A DNA stretch of 64,000 bases from Motacilla alba alba (GCF_015832195.1 NC_052027.1:10164149-10228148), one strand, 5' to 3'; shown: positions 1-21,730, numbered from the stretch's first letter. The notes: a model not told the origin generated them from the letters alone. Numbers and translations are program-made.

Positions 1-290
1 AAAATATGAATAAGGACTAAAAGGATTTCTCTTTTCACCCCTTTCAGTCCTCTACAACCTACACTTAGCCTGCACTGCCTTAGTGTTATTTTTTGGCAAG
101 TGCTTTTATAACTCACGTTTATCAGTAAAAGAATAAACTTATTTTGGTTACTTTTCCGTAAATCTGCTTTCAGGGAAGGTGGGAAGTGTTTTAGCAGGCT
201 AAGAATATAGACTTTTATAGAATTTTAAGCTTCCTTTTCTTCCTGTTGTCTGTGGAAGCTCTGTCTTATAACCAAACCCTTCTCTTCCAG

Positions 291-976
291 ATCTCCTAAC
301 TCAGCTAGAAGCAACCTGCTCCCTCACCCCCAGCAGTGAGCTCACTAGTCCAGGGCAGAGTGATCTCAGCAACATCGACCTCGTCTCCCTGTTTTCCAAC
401 GTGCCCAGTAACAATTCTGGAATTGCAGGGGACATGGCGCTGGTGAACTCTGGAATCGTCACCATCGATGTGGCTTCGGTGGGCTCCACGCTGGGGGGGA
501 GCCTGCCTGGCAGTAACAGTTCCCTAAGCCAGGCAGTTGATCCCTTGATCCTGGTGGCAAGCAATGACATGCCCCAGAGCCTGGACAGTTCTCTCCTGCT
601 GGGAACCAGTGCGACGGTTCTACAGCAAAGCACTTTAAATTTGGATGATGTACAGACTGTCAATGCCGAAGCCTTGGGTTCGCTGGCGTCTCTGTCAGTG
701 AGGAATTCCAGTCAGGATGTGCACGGCCTGACGTGCAGCAATAATTTAACAGTAGACACAGCCACTTTGACTCCTTCCAGCAGCCTCGGCAGCACCAATG
801 TGCCTGAGTTACTGACACCAATTAAAGCTGAACGGAATTTGCTTCCCAGCTCAGATGTGGTTGGTCAGCAGGAGGGCAGCAAAGTAGTGACACAGTTTGT
901 GTTCTCCAACCCTCCAGGGAGTTACAGTGCACAGAAGGAAATGGATCTTGGCGCAGTGACTGGCAGCTCGTTTTTG
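291..976 (+). CDS. ZXDC: ZXDC exon (large Ser/Thr-rich exon)
   Basis: The acceptor is a pyrimidine-rich tract ending ttccag at 290. The donor after 976 is GTACGG. The exon opens with the last two bases of a split codon and then reads LLTQLEATCSLTPSSELTSP, continuing to ...VTGSSFL. The frame stays open past the donor to a stop at 1012, but that tail is intron. The region is rich in S, T, L and N and has no folded-domain signature, as expected for a transactivation segment. One lysine motif, IKAER near residue 184 of this exon, resembles a sumoylation consensus (IKxE). That reading is inference. Confidence 0.92.
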
Positions 977-3900
977 GTACGGAGTAACTGTATTCACTTC
1001 ACCCCTAGATGAGACAGCCTGACTTTGGGGATATCCCTGGCTGCTCACACCTTATTGGGAGACCTTTCAGATCTTGCAGATCATGCATTTTGTCTCTCTT
1101 CTGATGAAAGATGTAGAATGATACGTTGAGCAGTGTGTTTTCACAGGTAGATTCAGTGTGGTGACAAGTTCTAAGAAATACTGAAATTCTGGTGGGGACA
1201 GTTTAGGAAGAACCTTTCAAAATAAGCAGCCACCCATCAGAAATGGAATTTGCAAGAACACGCAAGAATAAGTGTTACACGTGTTACTTGTTCATTTCAT
1301 TCCAGGGAAAGATTTGGGCTGTAATAGTAACTGCAGCGTTTTCATTCCAGTCTGCATTCCTCTTTTAAGTACTTTTCCCTTTTTGTTTCACTGTGTTATT
1401 GCAGATTTAACTTTTTGTTTATGTTACGAAGTACATGTTTACACTCTTAAAATCTGAGCACTTACAAATGTGGAGCTAACTTCTTCTTGTGTTGAGCTCC
1501 AGATATTGAGTAGCTACAGTAGATATTGAGTAGAAATGCTAATCAGAAGATCAGGGCAAACTAGAATTCAGTGTTTGCAGCGCAGAAGATAACTGCATCT
1601 GAGAACTCATTAGTGTGTGAAAACTCATTAGTTTCATTTTCTTGTTTTGTTCTTAATTCCAAAAACTTTGCATCTCTGGGCTTTTTTTTTTCCCTTTAAC
1701 TAGGAGAGCAGTGGGTCTGCAAGAACAGACTATAGAGCCATTCAGCTGGCCAAGAAGAAGAAACAAAAAGGGAATGGCAGCAGCACAGGTGAGAAGCCAT
1801 TAGTTCTGTTATATGTATTGAATAAAAATGTTTAGTAATTTTGGCAGTGCAGTGGAAGCAGGTTTCTGAGTAACATTCTTAAATGTCCTACCCTGTTTAT
1901 TGATAGTTAAAATAATTATGCATGTGGTGTACCATCTGTTACTCAGGATAATCACATTCTGTGGAATATCAGATTCACGGGAAGTTTACAAGGAAAGCTG
2001 TGCCCTATGTTTCATGATTATTAACAAGACACTAGCTGTCCATCTCTTCATCTGCTTCTTATTAAAACTAAAAATTAGATTACTGTGCTTTCTGTTGTTT
2101 ATGCTCTTGGTCTTATCTAGGGGGTTCTTTTACTCAGTACAGACAATGGAAATTTCAGATAGATTTTGCTGTTGTGCTTCACTTAGTAACAGTGTGAAGG
2201 AATTTATTTTTTGATTATCTAGATATAATCAAACCTCTCTCTTATACTTTAGCCTTGTAGAGCATTCTTGTGCAGGGTGAGTTTAGGTCATGATTCCAGA
2301 TGTGTCTTCTTAGTTTGACTCAGAGCCATTTGATGTGAATAATAACTATTCCTTTGTCAGATCAAACGTGGTCCATGGTTCCCTGGACTTGCATGAGCTC
2401 AGGTGTTTGAGTTGTGTCTGCCTTTGGGACTGGGGTGGACAGTTTACATTATTCCGCCTCTTATTTATAAAGTATATTACAGATTTATCATACATGAATA
2501 TCATATATATAGAGTGAGTTTAGTGCTGCCTTGCTGTCTCTTAGATCTCCATCCTCTGAAAAGCAAGGCAATAGTTTTTGAGGTGGTTAAGAGACTAGTT
2601 GTGATCTGAGAACTGTTTTGTTTGTGTATTTGTAAAATGCATGTGTGCATACATTCTGTCTGATTCAGCAAATCATCACATGGAAGGATAAGTGCTTTAT
2701 GAAGCTAGTTCTAAGGGGCCTTATATTATTAAACGTGTATCATCAAACATGTCTTTTGGACATCAGTTTAAAAAATATTATTGCACTTTGCATGACTCCT
2801 AAGATGACCTCAGAAAATTCCTGTTTCTGTTCCTGTTCAAGATTCCCAGTAGTCCACTTTTCACCACCTGTTGCCTTAATGGTATGCTGTGCCTCTCAAA
2901 GTGGTCTAGAGAGTTTTGTATTTCTGTGTGGTTTAACTAGATTGAGTGAATACTGTAGAGGGAAGTTCAGGGTTTAAATGTAGGTTATCCAATCCCTTCA
3001 TTTATTACAGATTTTTTTTTTCAAAATTCAAACAGAAACCTGAACTGACAGGACTGTATTATTACATTTGTTTTGATTAGGGTTTTGGTTTTCAGCTTGT
3101 GATACAGCAGCTGGTTCATCCTGCTTTAAACTGAAAAGAAGCCTAAGGTTGTGATAGTTGTACTTGTGTAGCCTGTTCTACCTAGTAGTCCTTGAAATCT
3201 TCCTGTCAATAATGATCTTTGCTATGCTTTTTTTACAGTTCACAAAAATCATGTGCATGACTTCTCAGGAAATGAGTTGCAGATTGAAAAATAAAAAATG
3301 CAATCCTGCTTCCTAATTCCTTTCTATAACACCACAAATATGCTGATGTTTCTGTGCTACCGCAGGGGAGGGCCCTAAGCTTAGCAGTTTGTGACTTTTC
3401 AATGGTGTTCACGTAAAAAGGTGCTCAGCCAGCAGCTGGAGTTCACCAGCTGAGTGCTCTCTGCCTTTTAGCAGTTGTCAGATGGTGCTTAATTATATTG
3501 CACTGCTGTGGGCATTTGCTGCGTGGTATAGACAGCTGCAAAAAGTTGAAAAATACTAGCAGAAAACTCTATCAAATTCATCTAAATATTAAAATTGCTT
3601 TCTTTTAGGGGCTTCTGGTTCTGGTCAGAGGAAAAACAAGGGTGGTAAAGTAAGCCCTACCAACTTTTCTTCCTCTACTCCTGGCAGTCGACTGGGTGGT
3701 AACATAGTTCTGCCAAATGGAGGGCTGACAATAAGGGACCCTGCCACTGGAGCCCAGTATGTGCAAATTCAGCTTCTTCAGGTAAGAGCTGAGGAGAAAA
3801 AAACATGCTCAGCTTCTCCAGACTTGCATTTATGGAGGAATTTGAGTGAACTCAGGTACTACTGCCCCTGGATGGAGTCTTGAGCTCTGCAGTATTCTTA

Positions 3901-5561
3901 CATTATTCCGCCTCTTATTTATAAAGTAAATGAGATGGACATGAAAATGTTCCTGCAAAAAGAAGTTTTAGCCTAAACTGTTACTTCTCTTATCCATTGA
4001 AATAAAGTTTAAAATTTTAAAAAACCGAAACCTATTAATTAGTGGGGGCTGATTAGTGGTGCATGGCAGATAATAGGTTTTTGCCTGGTGTAGCTGTGTA
4101 GTATTCAGAGAAAGGGTAAGTTCCTTCTCCTTCATTGCTAACAGCTCTGTTGAGAAGAGACCTATGGGCAGAGTTCTGCATGGATCTATTTTTTGATGGG
4201 TGTACACATTTGTAACTTTCATGTTAAATATCAACTTCATGAAAGCATGATGAAACCTGTTGTATGTTTCTCTGTTAGATTTGTTGAAAGAGGAACCCTT
4301 CCTTCCTCTTCAGGTCTTGCCAGTGTTTCAAGTCGATGAGGACAGGATAATAGGTTGTACACTGAGCCAGGTTCAGATTTGAGTTGTAGTTAGCTTTCCA
4401 CATCTTTGTGGAGCTGGGCCTTACTAGTACAGTGCAGTGGCTTTATCAGATATTTTAAGGTTGTGAGACTGAGTGGAATTTGCCATATTGTGGTGAGATA
4501 CCTGGGGGTGGTGTAACTTGATCATGTTTCTGCATTCACAGGATGATTCCCCAGGAGAGGGAGATCTTCCCTTTCAGCTGAGCTCTCAGTCTTCCTCCTC
4601 ACATTCTCAGCTTACAGTGGATTTACCTGTTTACATACTTCAGGTACAGCATGTCAAGCCACTGGGTTTTATTGCCTTGCTTGAATGTAAAGACAGTTTA
4701 CTGGGAGCACTCTCATGTTCTGCCTGATGAAAATATCTTGTTTTCCATTGGGAGTTGAATTCCATTCACAAGGAATAGTAAGCAGAGAGCTGCACTGCAC
4801 AATGTATCTTGTGTCTGTTACCAACCTTTGACACATCAGAAGTGGTTGAGTTGTTTTTCCTCTGTTACTGAGTAATGAGTAACTAAATGTTACTTAAGTT
4901 TTTCTGAAATGCCCCACCCTTGTTTTCCTGATCCCATCCTGTAGATAGAGGTGGATCAAGAAAGAGGATCAGAATTGGAATGTTGCAGGCTACAGAAGAG
5001 GGGGATGGGAAGTGGGAAACAGAATCTTGAGCCTAGATTTTGGAGTGGTGCCCTTATGGGAGTGTCAGGTAAATTTAGAAGCCTGCTTAGGGACCTCATT
5101 TTTGATAAACTCTGCAATGTACCTATTCCTGCCAAGTGGGTTTCTCCTGGATAGAAAATAAATCTTTTTTAATGAGGAGGGGCACTTTCCTCAAAACCTA
5201 TGAGAGAAGTGGGACTGTTAGCCGTGGTAGAGAGTTAAAGGAGGAAAAAGTGATTTAAAATCTATTTCCATCAGTAATGCTTATCTGAAGTGTTCCATAG
5301 AAAAACTGTGGCAGCACTGTTTGGGTGGATCCCTGAAGGGGAAGAGCTTTGGGTTTCCTCTGAGCCATTCCAAGCATTTCTCTGGTGTTGAATAAATGTC
5401 AAGATAATCTTGCTGATAAGCACTGAAACCATCTAGAGGTGAAAGTAGTTCATGCTGTCTGTTTGCTTTAACAGGAACCACACAATTCCACTGAAGATGA
5501 TGCAGGCTCTGATAACTCTCAGTTCACTGGAAGCACAATAAATTTACAGGATCTGGAATGA
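291..5561 (+). CDS. ZXDC: ZXDC, 3' part of gene: five C-terminal coding exons (partial)
   Basis: The joined exons 291-976, 1704-1788, 3609-3781, 4542-4643 and 5475-5561 keep one reading frame and encode about 376 residues ending in GSTINLQDLE. This matches the C-terminal half of ZXD family zinc finger C as I remember the human protein, including LTPSSEL, NSGI.TIDV, TATVLQQ, RTDYRAIQLAK and the terminal STINLQDL. The ten C2H2 fingers typical of the ZXD family are not here. They must lie in exons before position 1, so this is a window-edge truncation and not a broken gene. ZXDC is a nuclear protein reported to work with CIITA in activating MHC class II genes; this part corresponds to its acidic, Ser/Thr-rich transactivation region. 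No other family fits. All exon borders have AG acceptors and GT donors with matching phase. Confidence 0.93.
1704..1788 (+). CDS. ZXDC: ZXDC exon (basic segment)
   Basis: The acceptor is a T-run ending aactag at 1703 and the donor is GTGAGA at 1789. The exon reads ESSGSARTDYRAIQLAKKKK and then QKGNGSST. The conserved TDYRAIQLAK block and the lysine cluster that follows identify it and could act as a nuclear localisation patch (inference). It enters in phase 0 and leaves in phase 1. Confidence 0.92.
1789..3608 (+). other. ZXDC intron (1.8 kb)
   Basis: AT-rich intron with no coding exon seen. It contains the first copy (2444-2474) of a 31-bp exact duplication whose partner lies in the next intron. 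Confidence 0.7.
2444..2474 (+). repeat. 31-bp exact direct repeat, copy 1
   Basis: The 31 bases from ttacattattccgcctc to aaagta are identical to 3898-3928. The copies lie in different ZXDC introns, either side of the 3609-3781 exon. The flanks do not match (tt before copy 1 and tc before copy 2; tatt after copy 1 and aatg after copy 2). Confidence 0.85.
3609..3781 (+). CDS. ZXDC: ZXDC exon
   Basis: The acceptor cttttag ends at 3608 and the donor is GTAAGA at 3782. It completes a glycine codon and reads ASGSGQRKNKGGKVSPTNFS to ...GAQYVQIQLLQ. The basic GQRKNKGGK stretch continues the positively charged segment of the previous exon. The phase-1 entry matches the preceding exon and it leaves in phase 0. 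Confidence 0.9.
3898..3928 (+). repeat. 31-bp exact direct repeat, copy 2
   Basis: Second copy of the 31-bp sequence at 2444-2474, 1.45 kb downstream and in the same orientation. It is too long to be chance, and no larger homologous flank is visible. Confidence 0.85.
4542..4643 (+). CDS. ZXDC: ZXDC exon
   Basis: The acceptor tgcattcacag ends at 4541 and the donor is GTACAG at 4644. The 34 codons read DDSPGEGDLPFQLSSQSSSS then HSQLTVDLPVYILQ. The LTVDLPVY.LQ block is the conserved signature near the C-terminus of ZXDC. It is phase 0 at both ends. Confidence 0.9.
5475..5561 (+). CDS. ZXDC: ZXDC terminal coding exon
   Basis: The acceptor ctttaacag ends at 5474. The exon reads EPHNSTEDDAGSDNSQFTGS then TINLQDLE and stops at TGA 5559-5561. 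The acidic middle (TEDDAGSD) and the terminal STINLQDL agree with the end of ZXDC. Confidence 0.92.
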   Translation, partial: EPHNSTEDDAGSDNSQFTGSTINLQDLE

Positions 5562-6054
5562 CGATTATTAAGAGCAGTTACTTGAAAACAAATTGGGCAA
5601 TCATGACAGAGTGAGATTACTGTGTGGGCCTTTTTCCAAGGAAAATACGAAAAGTAGGAGAACTGAAGTATGGTTGCACTCTTTGTGATTTGCTTAAGAC
5701 AGTTGCAGCTGAAAGATTTTCTTTAAAAATGTAAATCCCACTTGATGTGCCTGTGTATACCCTGTCTGCCTGGGGGTTGGGAGGCTGAGGCAGACTGCTG
5801 TACAGTGTTGTTTCAGGGAGAAGTACTTTATTACACTTCAAACTGAGGTAATATTTACTGTTTTCACAGGAAAGCAAGTATTCTACAGCTAACAAATGCA
5901 AATTTATAATCCTGCCTGCCACAGTTAAAACTTTCCTTCCACTGGTCTCCTCCTGAAGCCAGTGGCATCAAGGAATTAAGAGCTAAATTTTGCAAGTGTT
6001 TTCCACACACAAAGAAAAGGATTGTTTCGGCCTCTGTGTTTGGCAGAAAACCAG

Positions 6055-6060
6055 AATAAA
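6055..6060 (+). terminator. Proximal poly(A) signal of ZXDC
   Basis: Canonical AATAAA about 0.5 kb past the stop codon. The downstream GT-rich element is only modest (gtgtcacatgt), so use is uncertain. Confidence 0.4.
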
Positions 6061-7627
6061 GTGTCACATGTAACAATATTAATGTTCTATGCCATGAAAA
6101 TGAGATGCTCTAAAATCTTTGTTTTAGAAAGCTAGATTCTAAATGTTAACTTAGCTGTGAATCAGTTTGTAGCTCATGTTGAGTTTCTCCCTTTCCTTGC
6201 TCTTGCATCCCAAATACTTTGCTGAATTCTTCCAGCAAAACTTGAAAAAGAAAACTGCAATAGAACTGTACTCACTGTAAGTGATTTGCTAAGAGTCCAA
6301 CAGCATCTGAGAGAGGTTTGTTTTATCTTTGTGTTCCCTTTTTTGGGAGGAATGTTGACCGTCATGTAAATTTAAGCACCTTGATTTTTATCTCATCTAT
6401 AACGCTGCCAAGTTACCTGTGAACTGGTCACTACCTTTTTATTTAGGGTTGTTTGGTGTTTTTGTTTTGTTAATTGAACACTGTTACCACGTGTTCCTTA
6501 TTGCTATCCCAGAGTGTCAGGTGCACCTGGAGCTTCTGGCTGGTTTACAAAATATGCAGTTGTCAGAGTTTTTTATGAGGGGGAAAGAGTTGTTGCCCAG
6601 GAAGATTTGCCCCCGAAAAACTGCAGTTTCTCTTGGGGGGAGTGGTTGTATGTACTCTACTTACATGGATTGCAGACACCTAAATAAGTATAGGGTTGTA
6701 TAGGGAAAATAACCACCTTTGGTTACGTTTTAAGGTAGTAATTTAATTGTTTCCTATGGTGATGTTCTGAATGCCTGTAAAAGTATGTATAGGAGTTTGA
6801 TAAAAGACTGTTTGTACTTTTTTTTTTTTATTCTCAGTGAGGTGTGTGTATGCACGTATGTGTATTTTCTTTTTTTTTTTACAAAATAAGATATGTCACA
6901 GAGGAGAACGTTGTGATCTTTTTAATCTTGCACATATTTATTTATTTTACAGTTATACTGATGTTAAATTCACATGAGGTCGTTCAGAAATGCTTTTACT
7001 TCCTGTGCCTTTTGAACTACGTATGTGTCCATATAAATGCTTTTTTGATTGCAGACTTGGGGAGGAAAAAAGCATACAGGTTACAGTGAACTCCAGCTCC
7101 TGATCTGTAGGCAGTATTATATCTCTGGTTGAACCAGCTTTATTTTTCTATCTTTAGCCTAACCGAGCATTGAGGTCTCTCTGTTCCTCTCACTCTGAGT
7201 TTACAGCTTACATCCAGGGAAAGTGAACCCTCTCAGGCTAAGTTTTCAAACCAGTTGGTAGCTGAGGTCCACCTGGTGGCTGTGGCTGCAGCACGGAGTC
7301 CACTCCTGAGAGGTGGAAGGATTGAGGAGGAATTGTGCTGAAGGGTCACCGTGCTCTCCCTGGAAGCTGAGACACCTCGAGCTCCCAATGCCTGCATTAT
7401 TCTTTTCTCAAGGACCATACCAGTTTGTAATCCATTAAAATGGCCAAGGAACACTCCATCTTTTTATGGGACTTGCAACCAAATCTTTCTACTTCTGAAA
7501 ATGTACCTCACTCGGCTTTGTAAGTGAATGTAAAGTGCTAACCTCTTGAGGGCAGAAACTTGGATCACTTGGCTAGGGCTCCATTGCTGGCAATGGATAC
7601 CTGAAGAACTGCTGGTGCAAAAGGGTT

Positions 7628-7633
7628 AATAAA
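7628..7633 (+). terminator. Distal poly(A) signal of ZXDC
   Basis: Canonical AATAAA followed by a 10-T run and then a G/T-rich tract (gtcagtttgtc, gggtattgttc). This is the expected arrangement of a cleavage site and its downstream element. Confidence 0.55.
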
Positions 7634-7650
7634 GCTTTTTTTTTATGGTC

Positions 7651-8020
7651 AGTTTGTCACTGGGTATTGTTCTTTGCATGGATGCATCTGACACAAAGCT
7701 AATTACTGGCAGCTTGATTTCTGCAGAGAGCTTGTGGTTTTCCTTCAGTTGTGTCTTCTCCACCATAGTGGGGCAGAGTCTACAATGGCTTTGGATTGGA
7801 GCATAGCCCTTGGTTTTTAGAGTCCTTCAGAAGACCTGTGATTATCATAAATGTCTGTGAGGTACCTGCCCTAGCTGTGCCTTAACAAAGATTGTCACCT
7901 AGGACTGTCATAGATCTCACTGCTCAGGTTAGTACAGATAGTGCTGATGGCATCAAAAACCGAATGAGACAAGAACTGGTGCTAAGCAGCAGCTTGAGAA
8001 GCAAAATGAGAGGATTTTAA
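7651..8020. other. Intergenic gap between convergent ZXDC and CFAP100
   Basis: About 0.4 kb between the candidate cleavage signals of two genes transcribed toward each other. No repeat, ORF or RNA gene is recognisable. Confidence 0.5.
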
Positions 8021-8026
8021 TTTATT
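8021..8026 (-). terminator. Poly(A) signal of CFAP100
   Basis: TTTATT on the + strand is AATAAA on the - strand, 182 nt beyond the proposed CFAP100 stop codon. A short 3'UTR is plausible for this gene. Confidence 0.5.
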
Positions 8027-8207
8027 TTCTTAGGCAAAATACCAAAGGAAGGGAAAAGGGGTTGCAAACTTTCCCTGGAATCTTAGGGTAGGAGAAGAAA
8101 GAAATTTCATGGGACAGTAAAGTTCAGTTGAGCAAAGACTGACAGATCTAGGAAAGACTTCTGGAGCAGCGTCAGCTGTGGTTGAGGCTGTGAGCTATGA
8201 GCTGTGG

Positions 8208-19134
<10,927 letters not shown>

Positions 19135-20968
19135 TTCAAGTTTGGAAGAGAGACTTTTAGATGTAGATGCTGTATGTCAGGATGGTGTCTTTGACCCTGG
19201 CCCAAAGAAAATGATAAATCAGTCAGCTGGGATCTGCCAGTAATTGATGTGATAAGTTTTACAGCAGTGACAGGCCTAGGGGCTTTCCATATTTCAACCA
19301 CTGAGCCTGTGGTGTCTGTAGCAATTAACAAAAGGCTCCATTAAACTGGGAAACACGTATGTTCTGACCTCCAGAAGGAGATGTTCATCCCTGCCTTATG
19401 TGAAAGCTGTGTAAGATGCAGTCCTGCTTACACGTAAACTGATGGGAAATCAACAACAAAACAAATTTGGAAACAGCAAGCAACCAAGTCCCTTGTCTCT
19501 TTTTCCACCCAGTCGCCAGTTCTGATCCACACCCATGCTTTTTCATCCTCCTGTCACTAGTTCACAAGCTACATTTTTACTCACTAAAGCTCTTCCCAGT
19601 AATTGCTTCAGCATTGTGGATTTCTTGCAATAAGCATGAATGATTGTTGGACAGCACAGACACACTTTACAGAACTCTGTTGCCTTTCATTTAAGGTTGG
19701 CAAACTGTTGAAGGTTATTTTTTTGTTTCTCTGACTCCGGTCTTTTTGTAGTTTTTGCTATGGATCCTAAGGGACAAGCCATAGTGGGAATGATCTCACT
19801 TACAAAGAACAGACAGAGCATTGTTAAAGCTATCCTTTAATCACCAAAGGCAGCAAGCTGGGCTTAGTGAGGTATTAGTTCAGTTGATGCAATTCTGCTG
19901 CTGGCACCATTCCTGACCTGCACTGCTATAAGACACTGTAGAAAATATCCTCTTCTGCTTGCACTAGTTTTAGGGCTATTTTAGAGCTTCAGTTTTTGCT
20001 CTGAAGAGCCTCCAGTTTTTATGTATTTTGAGCTAAACTCATCTGGCCTAATTTCCATGTCTGTCCTTGGTGCTTTGTGGTTTTTCTGCAGCTGCCCAAT
20101 TAGTACCTTATTCTTTGGAGGTGTCAAACTTTCACTGCTGATGAGACACAGAGGCTGAGGTACAATTTAGGCTCTTGAATATATCCCAAATATTTCCTCT
20201 CTCCTTTTCAGTTCTTGAAGTACATTTACCAAGAACCTCCTTGACTGTTTAGAGTCCAAACCTCTCTGACCTTTGCTTAATGTAAGGGGATATTTTTCTC
20301 TAGGGTCTCTCATCTATGTCCTGGAACAACATCACCCCTGCTGCTGATGTGAGTTTTGGAGAAGGCCCCATCAGGGCAGGAGGCTGAATCCCTAAATACA
20401 GTTTGTGAACCTCACGGAGCAGTTGCAGTGAACACCTGGAGCTTCAGCCCTCAGTGTACACCTTGATTTCTGTAATCTAAAGCCTTTATCACAAGAATTT
20501 TCTTGTTCCTGTGGTTGATTTAAATTCCTCCTGCAGGCAATGAGTCTGAAAAGCAGGACTAGACAGTGGCATATGGAAAATAATTGTCAGTGCAACCCTC
20601 AGAGATAAAAAGTGCTTTATAATAGAATTTTAGCTAAGTATAGGAAACTGTGTCTATGATTAACTTAAATATTCATTTTATTAAGATACTTTTTGTTTGA
20701 GATTGCTGGTTTTTTTTATAGGTTGTTTGCACAGCACTTTGGAGATAATGCCAGAAGCTACAGAAGCTCTAGCTCTGCTAATTTATAATTATTGAGCTCA
20801 TTAATGCAAATTTTAAAAGCTTCATTGCTAGAATCATTTGGCATATATTTCACTGCCTCTGACATTATATTCCACTAGCTGTATACCAGTAGCACGTGAA
20901 TCAATAGATTCAGGGTTTTAATTCACTGAAAACTTTATGCAGTGCTTTTCCCTGGCAACAGGCTGCCA

Positions 20969-20971
<3 letters not shown>
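19135..20971. other. CFAP100 5' region or first intron, no gene recognised
   Basis: AT-rich sequence with only short chance ORFs. A possible splice acceptor (gacatacag, - strand, near 19170) just upstream of the CFAP100 ATG would join a non-coding first exon to the coding start. That junction is inference. Confidence 0.35.
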
Positions 20972-20999
<28 letters not shown>

Positions 21000-21075
21000 G
21001 AAAGAAAAAGAAAAAACCCCCCAAAACCCCCCAGACCAACAAAACAAAACCCCCACAAAACAAAACAAAAATCCA
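20972..21075 (+). repeat. A28 homopolymer and A/C-rich low-complexity tract
   Basis: 28 consecutive A (20972-20999), then GAAA/GAAAAAG units and blocks of aaaacccc and caaaa. The opposite strand carries several G-runs separated by T-runs. It could be the tail of a retroposed copy, but no parental sequence is recognisable before it. Confidence 0.8.
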
Positions 21076-21197
21076 AAGTAAATATGGAGATGGATCTAAA
21101 AATTAGTGCAATAAATCCATCCACCATGTTCCCAGAGCAGAGGATGTCACACATCTGTCCCTAGCAGAGTTCTCTGCACACCCTCCTTGCTGTTCCA

Positions 21198-21424
21198 CGG
21201 TGTCACCCAGAGGTGTCACCCAGCGGTGTCCCTCTCCCCCAGCGGTGTCCCTCTCACTCAGGGGTGTCACCCAGGGGTGTCTCTCCCACCCAGGGGTGTC
21301 TGTCTCCCCCAGCGGTGTCCCTGTCCCCGGGGGTGTCCCTCTCACCCAGCGGTGTCCCTCTCACCCAGCGGTGTCCCCCAGCGGTGTCCCTCTCCCCGGG
21401 GGTGTCCCTGTCCCCCAGCGCTGT
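21198..21424 (+). repeat. GC-rich minisatellite, GGTGTC units of about 11-20 bp
   Basis: Thirteen GGTGTC cores plus one degenerate CTGTCC, separated by CACCCAG, CCTCTCCCCCAGC or similar spacers. Unit length varies. Frames on both strands stay open because the unit lacks stops, which is compositional and not coding. It sits at the edge of the 21.4-21.85 kb CpG island. Confidence 0.85.
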
Positions 21425-21496
21425 CCCCTGCGGGCTGCTCGGGCCGGGCAGTGGCGCTCGGAGCGGGGCCGGGGCAGCGCGGCCGCCGCGGTTTGC

Positions 21497-21510
21497 GCTG
21501 CCATGGAAAC
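21497..21510 (-). promoter_or_regulatory. X-box-like motif (RFX binding site)
   Basis: On the - strand it reads GTTTCCATGGCAGC. This is 12 of 14 identical to the symmetrical X-box GTTGCCATGGCAAC and has one mismatch to the degenerate GTHNYYATRRNAAC form. RFX factors bind such sites in promoters of cilia genes, and CFAP100 is an axonemal gene. Confidence 0.6.
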
Positions 21511-21561
21511 GCGCGCTCCCGACGCTCGGTGCGAGGTCACGGGAGCGCGCACGGAACCGTG

Positions 21562-21730
21562 CGGCGCGGCTCGGCTCGGCTCGGCTCGGCTCGGCTCGGC
21601 TCGGCTCGGCTCGGCTCGGCTCGGCTCGGCTCGGCGCGGCTCGGCTCGGCGCGGCTCGGCTCGGCTCGGCGCGGCTCGGCTCGGCTCGGCTCGGCTCGGC
21701 TCGTTTCGGCTCGGCTCGGCTCGGCTCGGC
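21562..21730 (+). repeat. GCTCG pentanucleotide array (about 34 units)
   Basis: Near-perfect tandem CGGCT/GCTCG units, interrupted by a few GCGCGGC variants and one TCGTTTCGG unit. It is very CpG-rich. Any frame reads as a five-residue repeat (LGSAR-like), so the long ORFs here are artefacts. Confidence 0.95.

Larger units (their letters stand above)
5562..7650 (+). other. ZXDC: ZXDC 3' untranslated region (inferred extent)
   Basis: The stretch after the ZXDC stop is AT-rich and has no credible coding exon. Two canonical AATAAA signals occur on the + strand, at 6055-6060 and at 7628-7633. The second is followed by a T-run and a GT-rich tract, as at typical cleavage sites. I take the distal one as the main end and the proximal one as a possible short form. 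Transcript reads would decide. Confidence 0.55.

Noticed and set aside
401..1012. Treating the whole open frame as one ZXDC exon to a stop at 1012
   Set aside because: The ZXDC match ends at 976 where a GTACGG donor lies. The next exon continues the protein in phase; the tail is intron read-through.
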